Of a stretch of DNA of 64,000 bases, positions 54,905-63,953 are shown piece by piece. How positions within the stretch are numbered: the stretch's first letter is position 1; each line of letters begins with the position of its first letter. This DNA comes from JBFJKD01 sp041600415 (GTDB lineage: Bacteria > Pseudomonadota > Gammaproteobacteria > Pseudomonadales > Porticoccaceae): NCBI GenBank assembly GCA_041600415.1, contig JBFIKF010000003.1, positions 1 through 64,000 on the forward strand. Reading direction: 5' to 3'. The position numbers were made by a program, and so were the translations under genes. The notes under the pieces were generated by a model. The model saw only the letters and a program-made list of their open reading frames with translations, was not told where the DNA came from and ran no database searches.

Positions 54905-55777
54905 TCATTGTGGCTGTCTGGCAAAAAAATCAGACAGTCGTTCCGCGACCAGCCCGGCGGATGCTTCCATATGAAAATGGTGACCGCCCGCGATTATTTC
55001 AGTGGTCATATTGGTCAGTATATTTTCCATACCGTAAAACCGCTGCAATCGCCCCTGGTGGGCCAGCAGCATCAATACCGGACAGTTAATCCGGGTGACA
55101 AAAGCCTCTACCATATCCTCCGTCAATTTTACTTCGGACGGAATCTTTAGTTTTTCATCGCTGCGCCAGCGAAAGCCACCCGCTACAGACTCGATAGCGC
55201 GCCCCACAATCAGGCGCGCCGCCTCTGGCGTCAACGGACTTTCGCCACGGGTCCGCGCCGCTTCGGCCTCCGCCACGGTGGCGTAGAGTTTGCCGGGACG
55301 CGCCAGTACTTTCTGCCTTTTTTCGATGGCTTTGGCCAGCTGCAGCGGAGCTTCCTGGGCAGTCATGGTCTGCGGCACAAAACTGTCGAGCAGCGCCAGG
55401 CGGGAAATACGCTCTGGAAACGCGCCCGCGGTCAGGGTGCAAATCATGCCCCCACGAGAATGCCCGAGTAAGGCAAACCGTTCCCAGCCAAGTTGATTGG
55501 CCACGGCGTGAACATCCCCCACGTCCTGCCAGATATTGTAGGTACCGTGAGCGGCGCGATGGCTACTCAGTCCGTGACCTGCCAAATCCACCGCCACCAG
55601 ACGCACGCCCTTCAGTAACGGCCCCAGTACTGCGAAACTGGCGGCATTATCGAGCCAACCGTGGGTGGCAAGCACCGGTACACCGTCGGGGTCGCCCCAC
55701 TCGCAGGCGGCAATATCGATGCCGTCGTAGTGAAACAGATGCGATATTGGCTCAAAGGTTGTTTTGCTGTCGGTCAC
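54905..55777 (-). CDS. Alpha/beta hydrolase
   Basis: 290 aa from the GTG at 55777, which overlaps the sixA stop (GTGA); the frame is open further upstream but within sixA. VLATHGWLDNAASF holds the oxyanion strand, LLGHSRGGMICTL the nucleophile Ser, and IIAGGHHFHMEA the His. The group resembles the Pseudomonas PA1680-type hydrolases. Substrate unknown. Confidence 0.88.
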   Translation of the reverse strand: MTDSKTTFEPISHLFHYDGIDIAACEWGDPDGVPVLATHGWLDNAASFAVLGPLLKGVRLVAVDLAGHGLSSHRAAHGTYNIWQDVGDVHAVANQLGWERFALLGHSRGGMICTLTAGAFPERISRLALLDSFVPQTMTAQEAPLQLAKAIEKRQKVLARPGKLYATVAEAEAARTRGESPLTPEAARLIVGRAIESVAGGFRWRSDEKLKIPSEVKLTEDMVEAFVTRINCPVLMLLAHQGRLQRFYGMENILTNMTTEIIAGGHHFHMEASAGLVAERLSDFFARQPQ

Positions 55778-56265
55778 GGGCCGGGACGCTCCATGTAAAG
55801 CAGTTGCGCGCCATTGGGTACGCAGGCGGTAACATCGAGGGCGGCCAGGCATCCCGTATCCATCCACGCCGCTTGCGTTTGCCCGGTTAACCAGGCGACG
55901 AGCTGGCCTACGAGCGGTTGGTGACTGACCAGCAAAATACTTTGCTCAGGGCCATCGCCCCGACCATTAATTCCCGCGTCTAGGGTATCCAGTAAGCGAC
56001 TGATCGCCACCGGACTGCCCGCGGGGGTCAGGGCATCGCTAACCACCAGTTCACCGGCGTAATTTAATGCTCTGGCCACCACCGCACCGGTTTCCCGGGC
56101 GCGCCGCAGAGGACTGGTGATAACCACGGATACGGCGTCAAGATCCCCGTGCCGCGCCGCAACCACCTGCTCCACCTGTTCGCGCCCGTGGGAAGTTAAG
56201 GGCCGTACCTGGTCAGTGGCTGCGGGACCCGCCTCCCCATGGCGCAGAATGTAGAGTTTCATCAA
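55774..56265 (-). CDS. sixA: Phosphohistidine phosphatase SixA
   Basis: 163 aa. The histidine-phosphatase motif is LYILRHGEAGPAA, with the second Arg in TSPLRRARETG and the His in LLVSHQPLVGQLV. SixA dephosphorylates phosphohistidine on the nitrogen PTS protein NPr. It is coupled to the hydrolase downstream and lies nine bases after the DUF4389 gene. Confidence 0.93.
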   Translation of the reverse strand: MMKLYILRHGEAGPAATDQVRPLTSHGREQVEQVVAARHGDLDAVSVVITSPLRRARETGAVVARALNYAGELVVSDALTPAGSPVAISRLLDTLDAGINGRGDGPEQSILLVSHQPLVGQLVAWLTGQTQAAWMDTGCLAALDVTACVPNGAQLLYMERPGP

Positions 56266-56274
56266 GCTCGCGTG

Positions 56275-56706
56275 TCAGCGCGGTGCCTGATCCGGGTCCT
56301 CCGGTTCTTCGACAAAGGCAGGGATATCGTCCGCACCTGCGTTTTTACTCCGCACCCCCGCACGAGGGGTGCGGGTAGGTGCCTGGTTTTCATTCCCTCG
56401 CGAGGAAACCTCCGACACATCCTCCACCGTCGGCCAATCGTCAAAGGGAAAGGGTTTTTGCTCGCTGTTGAAGGTTAAAAATAAATACACCTGCAAACAC
56501 CATTTGCTCAGTCCCTGACCCAGGCCGCGTAAATTTTCGTTATCGTTGGTGGTCATTAACACCAGCGCAAACTGCAGCACCGCAATAACCACAATGACCA
56601 GCCAGGCGACATATAACAACAAGCCGAACAGCACCATAAAGAATAGTCGAATCCAGGTATCGAAATTGCCCAGATTAGTACTATTTCCGTTTTCTTGATT
56701 AGCCAT
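56275..56706 (-). CDS. DUF4389 membrane protein
   Basis: 143 aa from the ATG at 56706, chosen for its strong GGAGG site six bases upstream. Two close membrane helices (about residues 17-50), then LRGLGQGLSKWCLQVYLFLTF, typical of the family, and a polar disordered tail. Function unknown. It heads a short operon with sixA and the hydrolase. Confidence 0.88.
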   Translation of the reverse strand: MANQENGNSTNLGNFDTWIRLFFMVLFGLLLYVAWLVIVVIAVLQFALVLMTTNDNENLRGLGQGLSKWCLQVYLFLTFNSEQKPFPFDDWPTVEDVSEVSSRGNENQAPTRTPRAGVRSKNAGADDIPAFVEEPEDPDQAPR

Positions 56707-56799
56707 TGCCACCTCCGTCAAGCAGTATGTATCGCCCTGAAAGGGTTTGATTGTACACACCAGCACGTATCAACATTTAAAAACGCAAGGCGTTCCCGT

Positions 56800-57816
56800 T
56801 TACCCCACGCGAAACTCCACATCGTCGGTTTTTTCAGACTGCATCATGTTATACAGCACCCGGGGTATGGATTTGTTGTTAAACATAACATCGCACAGCG
56901 CGGTTACCAGGGGCATATAAACACCCATTTCATCGGCTTTTTGTTTGACGATCCGGGCGGTATTCACCCCTTCCGCGACCTGCCCCACATCGGCGATAGC
57001 TTCCTCCAGACTGCGCCCCTTGCCGAGCGCCTGACCGACCCTGAAATTGCGACTCAGGGGTGAGGTACAGGTGACAAACAGATCGCCAACCCCGCTCAAG
57101 CCCAGAAAGGTCATGGGATCGGCACCAAGACGTGCGGCAAAACGGGTCATTTCCGCGAGACTGCGGGTAATCAGCACGCTCATAGTGTTCTGCCCGACGC
57201 CCATGGCAGAAGCCATGCCCGCTTCGATACCGTAAATGTTTTTTAAAGCACCCGCCAACTCAACACCGTAGACATCGTTGTTGGAATACACGCGAAAAAA
57301 GGGTGTTACCAGTAACTGCTGTACGATTTCACAAACGCCGGGGTCCGCACTGGCAATCACTGTTGCGGTAATTTCGTTGGCCGCGACTTCCTGGGCAATA
57401 TTGGGGCCACTGATGACACCAACCCGGGGGGAGTCCATTTCTTCCGCGAGAATTTCACTCATCAGTTTAAAACTGCTGCTTTCGATCCCCTTGGCCGTAC
57501 TGATGGCGATGGTGCCAGCTGGCACCAGAGGTGCTACCTGTCGCGCCAGATTCCGGAACGCCGCGCTGGGCACCGAGAAAAACACCAGATTTGCGCCGTC
57601 GAGTGCAGCGGCGAGATCGCTGGTAATTTGCAATTTCTCATCGAGACGATAGCCGGGCAGGTAACGGGTATTTTCCCGATTCTCGGTGCACTGGCGGGCA
57701 TGCTCGGCATCGCGCATCCACAGTCGCGTTGGATGTCCGTTGCCTGCCACCATGTTGGCGATAGCGGTGCCAAAGCTGCCGCCGCCAAGCACGGCGATTT
57801 GATTATTCTCGGTCAT
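56800..57816 (-). CDS. gpsA: Glycerol-3-phosphate dehydrogenase [NAD(P)+]
   Basis: 338 aa. IAVLGGGSFGTAIANM binds NAD(P); ISTAKGIE, VISGPNIAQEVA and VELAGALKNIYGIEAGMASAMG hold the substrate site and catalytic Lys. It reduces dihydroxyacetone phosphate for phospholipid synthesis. Its likely -10 box sits beside a hairpin at 57844-57865. Confidence 0.96.
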   Translation of the reverse strand: MTENNQIAVLGGGSFGTAIANMVAGNGHPTRLWMRDAEHARQCTENRENTRYLPGYRLDEKLQITSDLAAALDGANLVFFSVPSAAFRNLARQVAPLVPAGTIAISTAKGIESSSFKLMSEILAEEMDSPRVGVISGPNIAQEVAANEITATVIASADPGVCEIVQQLLVTPFFRVYSNNDVYGVELAGALKNIYGIEAGMASAMGVGQNTMSVLITRSLAEMTRFAARLGADPMTFLGLSGVGDLFVTCTSPLSRNFRVGQALGKGRSLEEAIADVGQVAEGVNTARIVKQKADEMGVYMPLVTALCDVMFNNKSIPRVLYNMMQSEKTDDVEFRVG

Positions 57817-57843
57817 AGGCGCGTCGGTTGGGGGAAGTGCGCA

Positions 57844-57865
57844 ATTATAGGGGGTTTATGCCCCC
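57844..57865 (-). promoter_or_regulatory. Probable gpsA -10 box directly after a GC hairpin
   Basis: On the minus strand GGGGG-cataaa-CCCCC is followed immediately by a perfect TATAAT, 28 bases before the gpsA ATG. The hairpin has no T-run and so is a weak terminator for htpG. It lies between the possible -35 and -10 and could affect promoter opening. Confidence 0.45.
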
Positions 57866-57896
57866 GATGACCAACCCCATCAGGTTCACAACCGCA

Positions 57897-59837
57897 CTAC
57901 TCGGCGCTAAACAACAGCCGGTTGAGGCGCTGCACAAATAGCGCCGGATTGTCCAACTGATGACCCGCAGCCAGGGCGGCCTGATCGTACAGCAATCCGG
58001 CCAGGTCGGCGATTTTGTCCGGATCAGTTTCGCTGGCCAGACGTGTTATCAGACGATGTTCTGGATTAATTTCCAGAACCGGTTTGCTGAGCGGTGCGCT
58101 CTGCCCCGCCGCTTCCAGCAACTTGCGCATCTGCGGCCCGATATCACCTTGCCCCAAAACCAGACAGGCCGGAGATTCTGTCAGCCGGTTAGTGGAGCGT
58201 ACTTTTTCCACCCGCTCGCCGAGGGCTTCCCTGAGGCGCTCCAGCACCGCAGCGTCCTCCCCATCCGCTTCCTGGTCTTTATCCTTGTCTTCGTCCTTCG
58301 TTTCTCCCAGAGCACCCAGATCCAGTTCACCCCGACTAATGTCCTGTAACGCTTTGCCATCGAATTCCGGCAGGTTGGACATGGCCCATTCGTCAATGCG
58401 TTCGCTCAGCAGCAAAACTTCGATGCCGTGTTTCCGGAAAATTTCGAGATAGGCACTGTTGCGTATGGCTGTGTCCGAGTCCCCTACCAAATAGTAAATT
58501 TTGTCCTGCCCTTCCTGCATGGCGGCCACGTAGTCTGTCAAGGACACCAGTTGCTCTGTGCCGCGGGTAGTGGGAAAACGTAACAATCCGGCGATGCGTT
58601 CCCGATTGGCGAAATCTTCCGCCAGGCCTTCCTTGAGTACCGGACCAAACACCGCCCAGAATTTTTTGTAGTCGTCCGGCTGATCCTTGGCCAGTTTTTC
58701 CAGAATATCCAGAGCCCGCTTGGTCAACGCACCACGAATACTGTCCACCGCCGCACTGCTCTGCAATATTTCCCGCGATACGTTCAACGGTAAATCGGCA
58801 CAGTCCACCACACCCCTGATAAAGCGCAAATAGAGGGGCAGAAACTGCTCCGCATCATCCATGATAAATGTGCGCTGAATGTATAGTTTGATACCGCGGG
58901 GTGTATCCCGGTTGTACAGATCAAACGGCGCATGAGACGGCACGTAAATCAGGCTGGTGTAATCCAGTTTGCCCTCGACCCGATTGTGGCTCCAGGTCAG
59001 GGGTTTTTCGAAATCGTGGGAAACGTGTTTGTAAAATGCAACATAATCGTCGTCGCTAATGTCCTTACGAGGGCGCAGCCACAGCGCGGTGGCGGCGTTA
59101 ACCCGTTCGTATTCCCTGACCGGTGTGACCGTTTCAGCCTCGTCGCCATCCTCTTTGGCAGCACTGTCCGCTGGTTGGGCCGCGCCTTCGGGCTTGTACA
59201 TTTCCACCGGCACCGCAATATGATCGGAGTACTTTTTAACCAGGCTGCGCAACCGCCAGTCGTTGGCATATTCCTTAGCATCTTCCTTTAAAAACAATGT
59301 AACGGTGGTACCGCGTTGTTGCCGCTTGATGGTTTCGACGGTGAATTCCGCCTCGCCAGAGCAGCTCCAGCGCACCGCGTCCCCCGGTTTGGCATCGGCC
59401 CGGCGGGATTCGACCACCATTTTATCCGCCACCAGAAAACCCGAATAAAAGCCCACGCCGAACTGGCCAATCAGGTTGGCGTCCCGTTTGCTGTCCCCGG
59501 TGAGATTGCCGAGAAATTCCGCGGTGCCGGAGTGGGCGATAGTGCCCAGGTTGGCCACCGCTTCGTCCCGCGTCATGCCAATGCCATTATCGCTGACACT
59601 GATGGTGCCCGCCGCCGTATCCACATCCACGCGAATGTGCAGTTCGGTGTCGTCCCCAAGCAATTCGGGGTTTTCCAGGGATTCGAACCGCAGTTTGTCA
59701 GCGGCGTCGGAGGCATTGGAGATCAGCTCCCGCAGGAAAATATCCCGGTTGCTGTACAACGAGTTAATCATCAGGTGCAGAAGCTGCTTCGCTTCCGTCT
59801 GAAAGCCCATGGTTTGTGCCTGTTTTTTACGCGCCAT
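57897..59837 (-). CDS. htpG: Chaperone HtpG (Hsp90)
   Basis: 646 aa from the ATG at 59837, which has GGGGA six bases upstream; a TTG six bases earlier is less likely. ATP-site motifs are LRELISNASDAADKL, DNGIGM and IGQFGVGFYSGFLVAD. The acidic stretch near residue 520 (TKDEDKDKDQEAD) is family-typical. It is a general Hsp90 chaperone. A sigma-32-like promoter lies upstream. Confidence 0.97.
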   Translation of the reverse strand: MARKKQAQTMGFQTEAKQLLHLMINSLYSNRDIFLRELISNASDAADKLRFESLENPELLGDDTELHIRVDVDTAAGTISVSDNGIGMTRDEAVANLGTIAHSGTAEFLGNLTGDSKRDANLIGQFGVGFYSGFLVADKMVVESRRADAKPGDAVRWSCSGEAEFTVETIKRQQRGTTVTLFLKEDAKEYANDWRLRSLVKKYSDHIAVPVEMYKPEGAAQPADSAAKEDGDEAETVTPVREYERVNAATALWLRPRKDISDDDYVAFYKHVSHDFEKPLTWSHNRVEGKLDYTSLIYVPSHAPFDLYNRDTPRGIKLYIQRTFIMDDAEQFLPLYLRFIRGVVDCADLPLNVSREILQSSAAVDSIRGALTKRALDILEKLAKDQPDDYKKFWAVFGPVLKEGLAEDFANRERIAGLLRFPTTRGTEQLVSLTDYVAAMQEGQDKIYYLVGDSDTAIRNSAYLEIFRKHGIEVLLLSERIDEWAMSNLPEFDGKALQDISRGELDLGALGETKDEDKDKDQEADGEDAAVLERLREALGERVEKVRSTNRLTESPACLVLGQGDIGPQMRKLLEAAGQSAPLSKPVLEINPEHRLITRLASETDPDKIADLAGLLYDQAALAAGHQLDNPALFVQRLNRLLFSAE

Positions 59838-59882
59838 ACTCAATCCCCAAGGTCTAATTAACGTTTATACGCTGTGGTCAAT

Positions 59883-59909
59883 ACTGTGGGCGATAACGGA
59901 TTTTTCAAC
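59883..59909 (-). promoter_or_regulatory. Possible heat-shock (sigma-32) promoter of htpG
   Basis: GTTGAAA (59909-59903), 12 bases, then CCCACAGT (59890-59883), compared with CTTGAAA and CCCCATNT. The spacing is within the usual range. It ends about 46 bases before the htpG start. Confidence 0.4.
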
Positions 59910-60070
59910 CGTCGCGAGCAAAAAACCGTGGGGGTCGTAATGCTGCGGTTTTCAGGAGCGGAAAACTGTACGGCTGGGCACAATCGCTGACTGTGGCACA
60001 ATAGGTGCACACTCAGTCTCATACTTGTTGCCGCTTACCCCTGCTGGACTTCCCGGTCCCGGAATCTGCC

Positions 60071-60874
60071 ATGAAGAAAATGCCCGACTCATTCCCACCC
60101 CTTACCGTTAAAACCTGCGATGTGCGGGAGGACGGGGTTTTTATTCACGGTTATCCGCAAACTGAAATATGCGGAAATCTGACCTATACCCAGACGCTGT
60201 TTCTCACATGCCGCGCGCGGCTGCCCACGGCGGCAGAGACCAAAGTGTTCGACGCGGTACTCAACGGTATGATTGGCTACGGCTACTGGTCGGTTGCCCG
60301 GGCGGTGGCCAGCGCCAATCCCAAACCCTTTCCAGCATTTATGGCGACGTTTCTGGCGGGGGGTGACTACACAATTTTCCCACAGCACGGCGCCGAGGAA
60401 ATTCAACGCTGGCTACAGTTGATGCGGGATAACAATCTGACGCTGAATGAAACCGCGCAGCGAATTGTCGCCGAGTACGACGCCAGTAAACGGCGGATGC
60501 CGGGAATTGGGCACCCTAAATTCACGAGTATTGACCCGCGCTCCCAGGCGGTGCGGGAGGTGGCCGAGAAGCACGGGTTTATCAGCGACATTACCCTGCT
60601 CTACGAGGCAGTGCATCGTGCCTATACAGAGCGCCCATCGCGCCAGGATTTGTGCATCAATATCGACGGGCGATTTGCCTGCACACTGCTCGAGTTGGGT
60701 TTTGAACCGCCGGAGACCACCATCATTGCCATGTTGTCGCTGGCACCGGGGGTGCTTGCTGATATTATGGAACAACTGAAACAAAAACCGTCCTTGCAGT
60801 TGATGGTGGGCTTGCCCAGCGAATACGTTGGGGAGCCGGATCGCCATTTACCTGAAGAATATGTGCGCGATTAG
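60071..60874 (+). CDS. Citrate synthase/citryl-CoA lyase-like protein
   Basis: 267 aa from the ATG at 60071 (MKKMPDSFPPL); the open frame begins 66 bases earlier without family residues. FPQHGAEEIQRW aligns with the first catalytic His region of citrate synthase, PGIGHPKFTSIDPRS with the GxGHxxY...DPR motif, and NIDGRFACTLLELGF with the Asp region. It lacks the large domain length of true citrate synthase (about 430 aa), as do the stand-alone citryl-CoA lyase-type proteins. Substrate unknown; the neighbours suggest acyl-CoA metabolism. It ends 11 bases before the Nudix gene. Confidence 0.8.
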   Translation: MKKMPDSFPPLTVKTCDVREDGVFIHGYPQTEICGNLTYTQTLFLTCRARLPTAAETKVFDAVLNGMIGYGYWSVARAVASANPKPFPAFMATFLAGGDYTIFPQHGAEEIQRWLQLMRDNNLTLNETAQRIVAEYDASKRRMPGIGHPKFTSIDPRSQAVREVAEKHGFISDITLLYEAVHRAYTERPSRQDLCINIDGRFACTLLELGFEPPETTIIAMLSLAPGVLADIMEQLKQKPSLQLMVGLPSEYVGEPDRHLPEEYVRD

Positions 60875-60885
60875 AGGAATTTGTT

Positions 60886-61701
60886 TTGACTAATCTCAAA
60901 CTGGACTACGCCGCCACCGTGATGTTGCTGAGAAATAGCGCGCGCGGTATGGAAGTATTACTGCTTGAACGCAGCGGCAAATCCGAATCCTTCGCTGGTG
61001 CCTTTGTGTTTCCCGGCGGCAAAGTGGATCTACACGATGCGCACCCGGACTACGCCGCGTTGTATGCGGGTCATACCGATAGCGACGCCAGCCAGATTCT
61101 CAGTGTGCCCCGCTATGGGCTCGCCTACTGGACCGGTGCGATCCGCGAATGTTTTGAAGAGGCAGGTATCCTGCTGGCCTACGACCGCTATGGCGACCTG
61201 GTCAGCTTCAAGGACCCTGCGGTTAAGCAACGCTTTGCGGAGTATCGCGCCGGGCTCAACAACGGCACGTTAAAGTTACTCGATATATGTCGCGACGAAC
61301 AGCTAACCCTGGCGACTAAACAGATCGCCTACTTCAGCCATTGGGTAACGCCTGTAGCAGCGCCGCGCCGTTTTGACACACGTTTTTTCGTGTGTCAGGT
61401 GCCCGACCACCAGGAGGCACTGATCGACAATCACGAAGCTGTGTCGCAATGTTGGCTAACGCCGGCGGAGGCTCTGCGCAAAGCCGATGAAGAAAATATG
61501 CAAATATTTTTTCCCACTCGCAAACATATCGAAGCGTTAGCGGAGTTTGACGACACTGAGCCATTGTTAAACGCTACTCTGAAAAAAACTGATATTCCGC
61601 GCATACTGCCATTGCGCCAGGACACGGCGGATGGCTTTCGAATATTGCTGCCTGGCGATGACGGTTACGAATACCGGGAGATCGCCGAAACACACTACTG
61701 A
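60886..61701 (+). CDS. NUDT19-like Nudix hydrolase (second copy)
   Basis: 271 aa from a TTG with GAGGA seven bases upstream. FVFPGGKVDLHDAHPD and AIRECFEEAGILLAYD are the split Nudix box, and FSHWVTPVAAPRRFDTRFF the second signature. Same subfamily as 25221-26003. NUDT19-type enzymes cut CoA and acyl-CoA; the position between a citryl-CoA-lyase-like gene and enoyl-CoA hydratase genes supports that reading. Confidence 0.87.
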   Translation: MTNLKLDYAATVMLLRNSARGMEVLLLERSGKSESFAGAFVFPGGKVDLHDAHPDYAALYAGHTDSDASQILSVPRYGLAYWTGAIRECFEEAGILLAYDRYGDLVSFKDPAVKQRFAEYRAGLNNGTLKLLDICRDEQLTLATKQIAYFSHWVTPVAAPRRFDTRFFVCQVPDHQEALIDNHEAVSQCWLTPAEALRKADEENMQIFFPTRKHIEALAEFDDTEPLLNATLKKTDIPRILPLRQDTADGFRILLPGDDGYEYREIAETHY

Positions 61702-61727
61702 TCAACTACACATTATCTGCGAACACC

Positions 61728-62158
61728 GTGCGCCAATACACAGTGGACTACAGCAACGTGAACAGCAACGCGAACGACAGGCCAGCGTATTGCTTGCGCG
61801 ACGATACGATGGGACAAATTGTTTTTAATCGACCCGATAATCGCAACAGCATGACGTCGTCGATGCTAACGGCATTTTTAGAGACGCCGAGCCGGAGCGC
61901 ATTGGCCTGGTTAATTACGCCGTACCCGCTGCGCACGTCCTGCCCAAAGCGCTCGCTCTCGCGCAGGAAATTGCCGCCTGCGCGCCCGCGGCAGTGCGCA
62001 TGATGAAGCGCTCCATGGTGCTGAATTACGACTGGAATCCCGCCGCAAAACTGGATTACGAGGCCCTCTGTCAGGCAACCACCTTTGCATCCCAAGATGG
62101 TCGCGAAGGCATAAATGCTTTACTGGAAAAACGCGAACCCCGATTTACCAATGAATAG
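61728..62158 (+). pseudogene. Enoyl-CoA hydratase remnant with large internal deletion
   Basis: The GTG at 61728 opens a crotonase N-terminus (MGQIVFNRPDNRNSMTSSML). Near 61885 it jumps, in another frame, to a C-terminal crotonase segment (EPERIGLVNYAVPAAHVL, then AACAPAAVRMMKRSM and GINALLEKREPRF) ending at the TAG at 62156-62158. About 130 residues of the middle, including the oxyanion-hole and catalytic Glu region, are gone, and the frames no longer match. The first frame alone gives a 91-residue chimera. It is upstream of an intact family member. Confidence 0.85.
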
Positions 62159-62243
62159 CCGATGGGTTTGTCGCCGGTCACAGGGAACATAATCCTCCCA
62201 GTTGCATAACCGAATTTATTTATTACACAGCAGGACGAACAGT

Positions 62244-63053
62244 ATGCCAACTACAACCACCCCAGAGCGTCACCCCGAGGGACGAATCAGCCTCGAAATT
62301 CGCGAACACCTGCTATTGATGGGCATCGACCGCCCGGAAAAATACAATGGGTTTACCCCCAAAATGTTTACCGAGCTGGCCAACGCCTACGCGCAACTGG
62401 AGGAAAATGCAGAATTGCGGGTTGGCGTTTTATTTGCCCATGGCAAACATTTTACTGGCGGACTGGATTTACCAAAATTTTCCGAAGCCATGACATCGGG
62501 GGAACCAATCCTGCCCACCAATGGTATCGACCCCTTTGCGTTGCGCGGTACACCCCGCACCAAACCCATCGTTAGCGCCGTCCATGGTATTTGTTTTACT
62601 GCGGGAATCGAATTGATGTTGGCGACCGAAATCGTCATCGCCGCGGACGACACGCGCTTTGCGCAGATGGAAGTTGGGCGGGGCATTATGGCAACCGGCG
62701 GCGCAACGGTGCGCATGGTGCAACGGGGTGGCTGGGGCAATGCCATGCAGGTACTGCTGACCGGTGGCGAATTCAGCGCAGCTCAGGCATTGCGCTATCA
62801 GTTCGTGCAGGAAGTGTTGCCAAAAGAAGACGTGCTACCACGGGCCATCGCCCTGGCCGAAACCATAGCCAGCCAGGCGCCCCTCGCGGTCCAGGCTACG
62901 CTCAACAGTGCGCGCACTTACCTGCTTGAAGGTCAGGATGCCGCTGTCGCCGATTTTACTGACGTTATGCAGCGCCTCGCCAACACGGCAGACGCCAGAG
63001 AAGGCGTACAATCATTTATTGAAAAACGGCCACCGCTTTTTAGTGGCCGCTGA
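62244..63053 (+). CDS. Enoyl-CoA hydratase/isomerase (crotonase) family protein
   Basis: 269 aa from the ATG at 62244, with AGGA about eight bases upstream. LLMGIDRPEKYNGFTPKM, then KHFTGGLDLPKF (first oxyanion loop), SAVHGICFTAGIELMLA and FAQMEVGRGIMATGGATVRM (second loop with an acidic residue). It would hydrate or isomerise enoyl-CoA. It converges with sucD, and a hairpin overlaps its last codons. Confidence 0.9.
   Translation: MPTTTTPERHPEGRISLEIREHLLLMGIDRPEKYNGFTPKMFTELANAYAQLEENAELRVGVLFAHGKHFTGGLDLPKFSEAMTSGEPILPTNGIDPFALRGTPRTKPIVSAVHGICFTAGIELMLATEIVIAADDTRFAQMEVGRGIMATGGATVRMVQRGGWGNAMQVLLTGGEFSAAQALRYQFVQEVLPKEDVLPRAIALAETIASQAPLAVQATLNSARTYLLEGQDAAVADFTDVMQRLANTADAREGVQSFIEKRPPLFSGR
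63027..63049. terminator. Hairpin between crotonase gene and sucD
   Basis: Perfect seven-base stem CGGCCAC/GTGGCCG with a nine-base loop, spanning the end of the crotonase gene. No T-run follows on either strand, so it is at most a weak or factor-assisted bidirectional terminator for the convergent genes. Confidence 0.35.
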
Positions 63054-63080
63054 AATGCTACCGGCAAGAGACTGGCATAG

Positions 63081-63953
63081 TTACCAGCCCGTGACTTCCT
63101 TGAGTCCGTTGCCGATTTCCGCGAGACTGCGCACGGTTTTAACGCCGGCATCTTCCAGCGCCGCAAATTTTTCATCGGCCGTACCCTTGCCACCCGAGAT
63201 AATCGCGCCGGCGTGGCCCATCCGTTTCCCGGCCGGCGCGGTGACGCCGGCAATATAGGAGACGACCGGTTTGCTGACATTGGCCTTGATATAAGCGGCC
63301 GCCTCTTCCTCGGCGGTGCCACCGATTTCACCAATCATCACAATCGCCTCGGTTTTCGGGTCGCGCTCAAACAGCGCCAGAATGTCGATAAAACTGGAGC
63401 CAGGAATGGGGTCCCCACCAATACCTACACAGGTCGACTGACCAAACCCGTAGTCCGTGGTCTGCTTAACTGCTTCGTAGGTCAGCGTACCGGAGCGCGA
63501 TACCACACCCACTTTGCCCGGCAAATGTATACTCCCCGGCATAATGCCAATTTTACATTCGCCCGGCGTGATGACACCCGGACAGTTCGGTCCAATCAGG
63601 CGTACCCCCAGTTCGTCGCAGCGCGCCTTGCACACCAGCATATCCAGGGTAGGAATACCCTCGGTGATACACACGATCAGTTTCACACCGGCATTGGCCG
63701 CTTCCAGAATCGAGTCTTTACAAAAGGGTGCCGGCACATAAATCACTGAAGCATCCGCGCTGGTGGCTGCCACCGCATCACTTACCGTATTAAAAACAGG
63801 CAATCCAAGATGAGTTTGACCGCCTTTGCCCGGCGTGACGCCGCCCACCATATTGGTGCCATAGGCGATGGCCTGCTCGGAGTGCATGGTGCCCTGGGAA
63901 CCGGTAAAACCCTGGCAGATAACCCGTGTGTTTTTGTCGATTAAAATACTCAT
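63081..63953 (-). CDS. sucD: Succinyl-CoA synthetase, alpha subunit
   Basis: 290 aa. CoA-binding N-terminus (VICQGFTGSQGTMHSEQA), RLIGPNCPGVITPGECKIGI, and the phosphorylated His in KRMGHAGAIISGGKGTA. It forms succinate with ATP or GTP in the citric acid cycle. The ATG overlaps the sucC stop by one base (TAATG). Confidence 0.97.
   Translation of the reverse strand: MSILIDKNTRVICQGFTGSQGTMHSEQAIAYGTNMVGGVTPGKGGQTHLGLPVFNTVSDAVAATSADASVIYVPAPFCKDSILEAANAGVKLIVCITEGIPTLDMLVCKARCDELGVRLIGPNCPGVITPGECKIGIMPGSIHLPGKVGVVSRSGTLTYEAVKQTTDYGFGQSTCVGIGGDPIPGSSFIDILALFERDPKTEAIVMIGEIGGTAEEEAAAYIKANVSKPVVSYIAGVTAPAGKRMGHAGAIISGGKGTADEKFAALEDAGVKTVRSLAEIGNGLKEVTGW

Noticed and set aside
63027..63049. Strong intrinsic terminator for the crotonase gene
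   Set aside because: The stem is good, but no T-tract follows on either strand and it overlaps coding sequence; kept only as a low-confidence hairpin.
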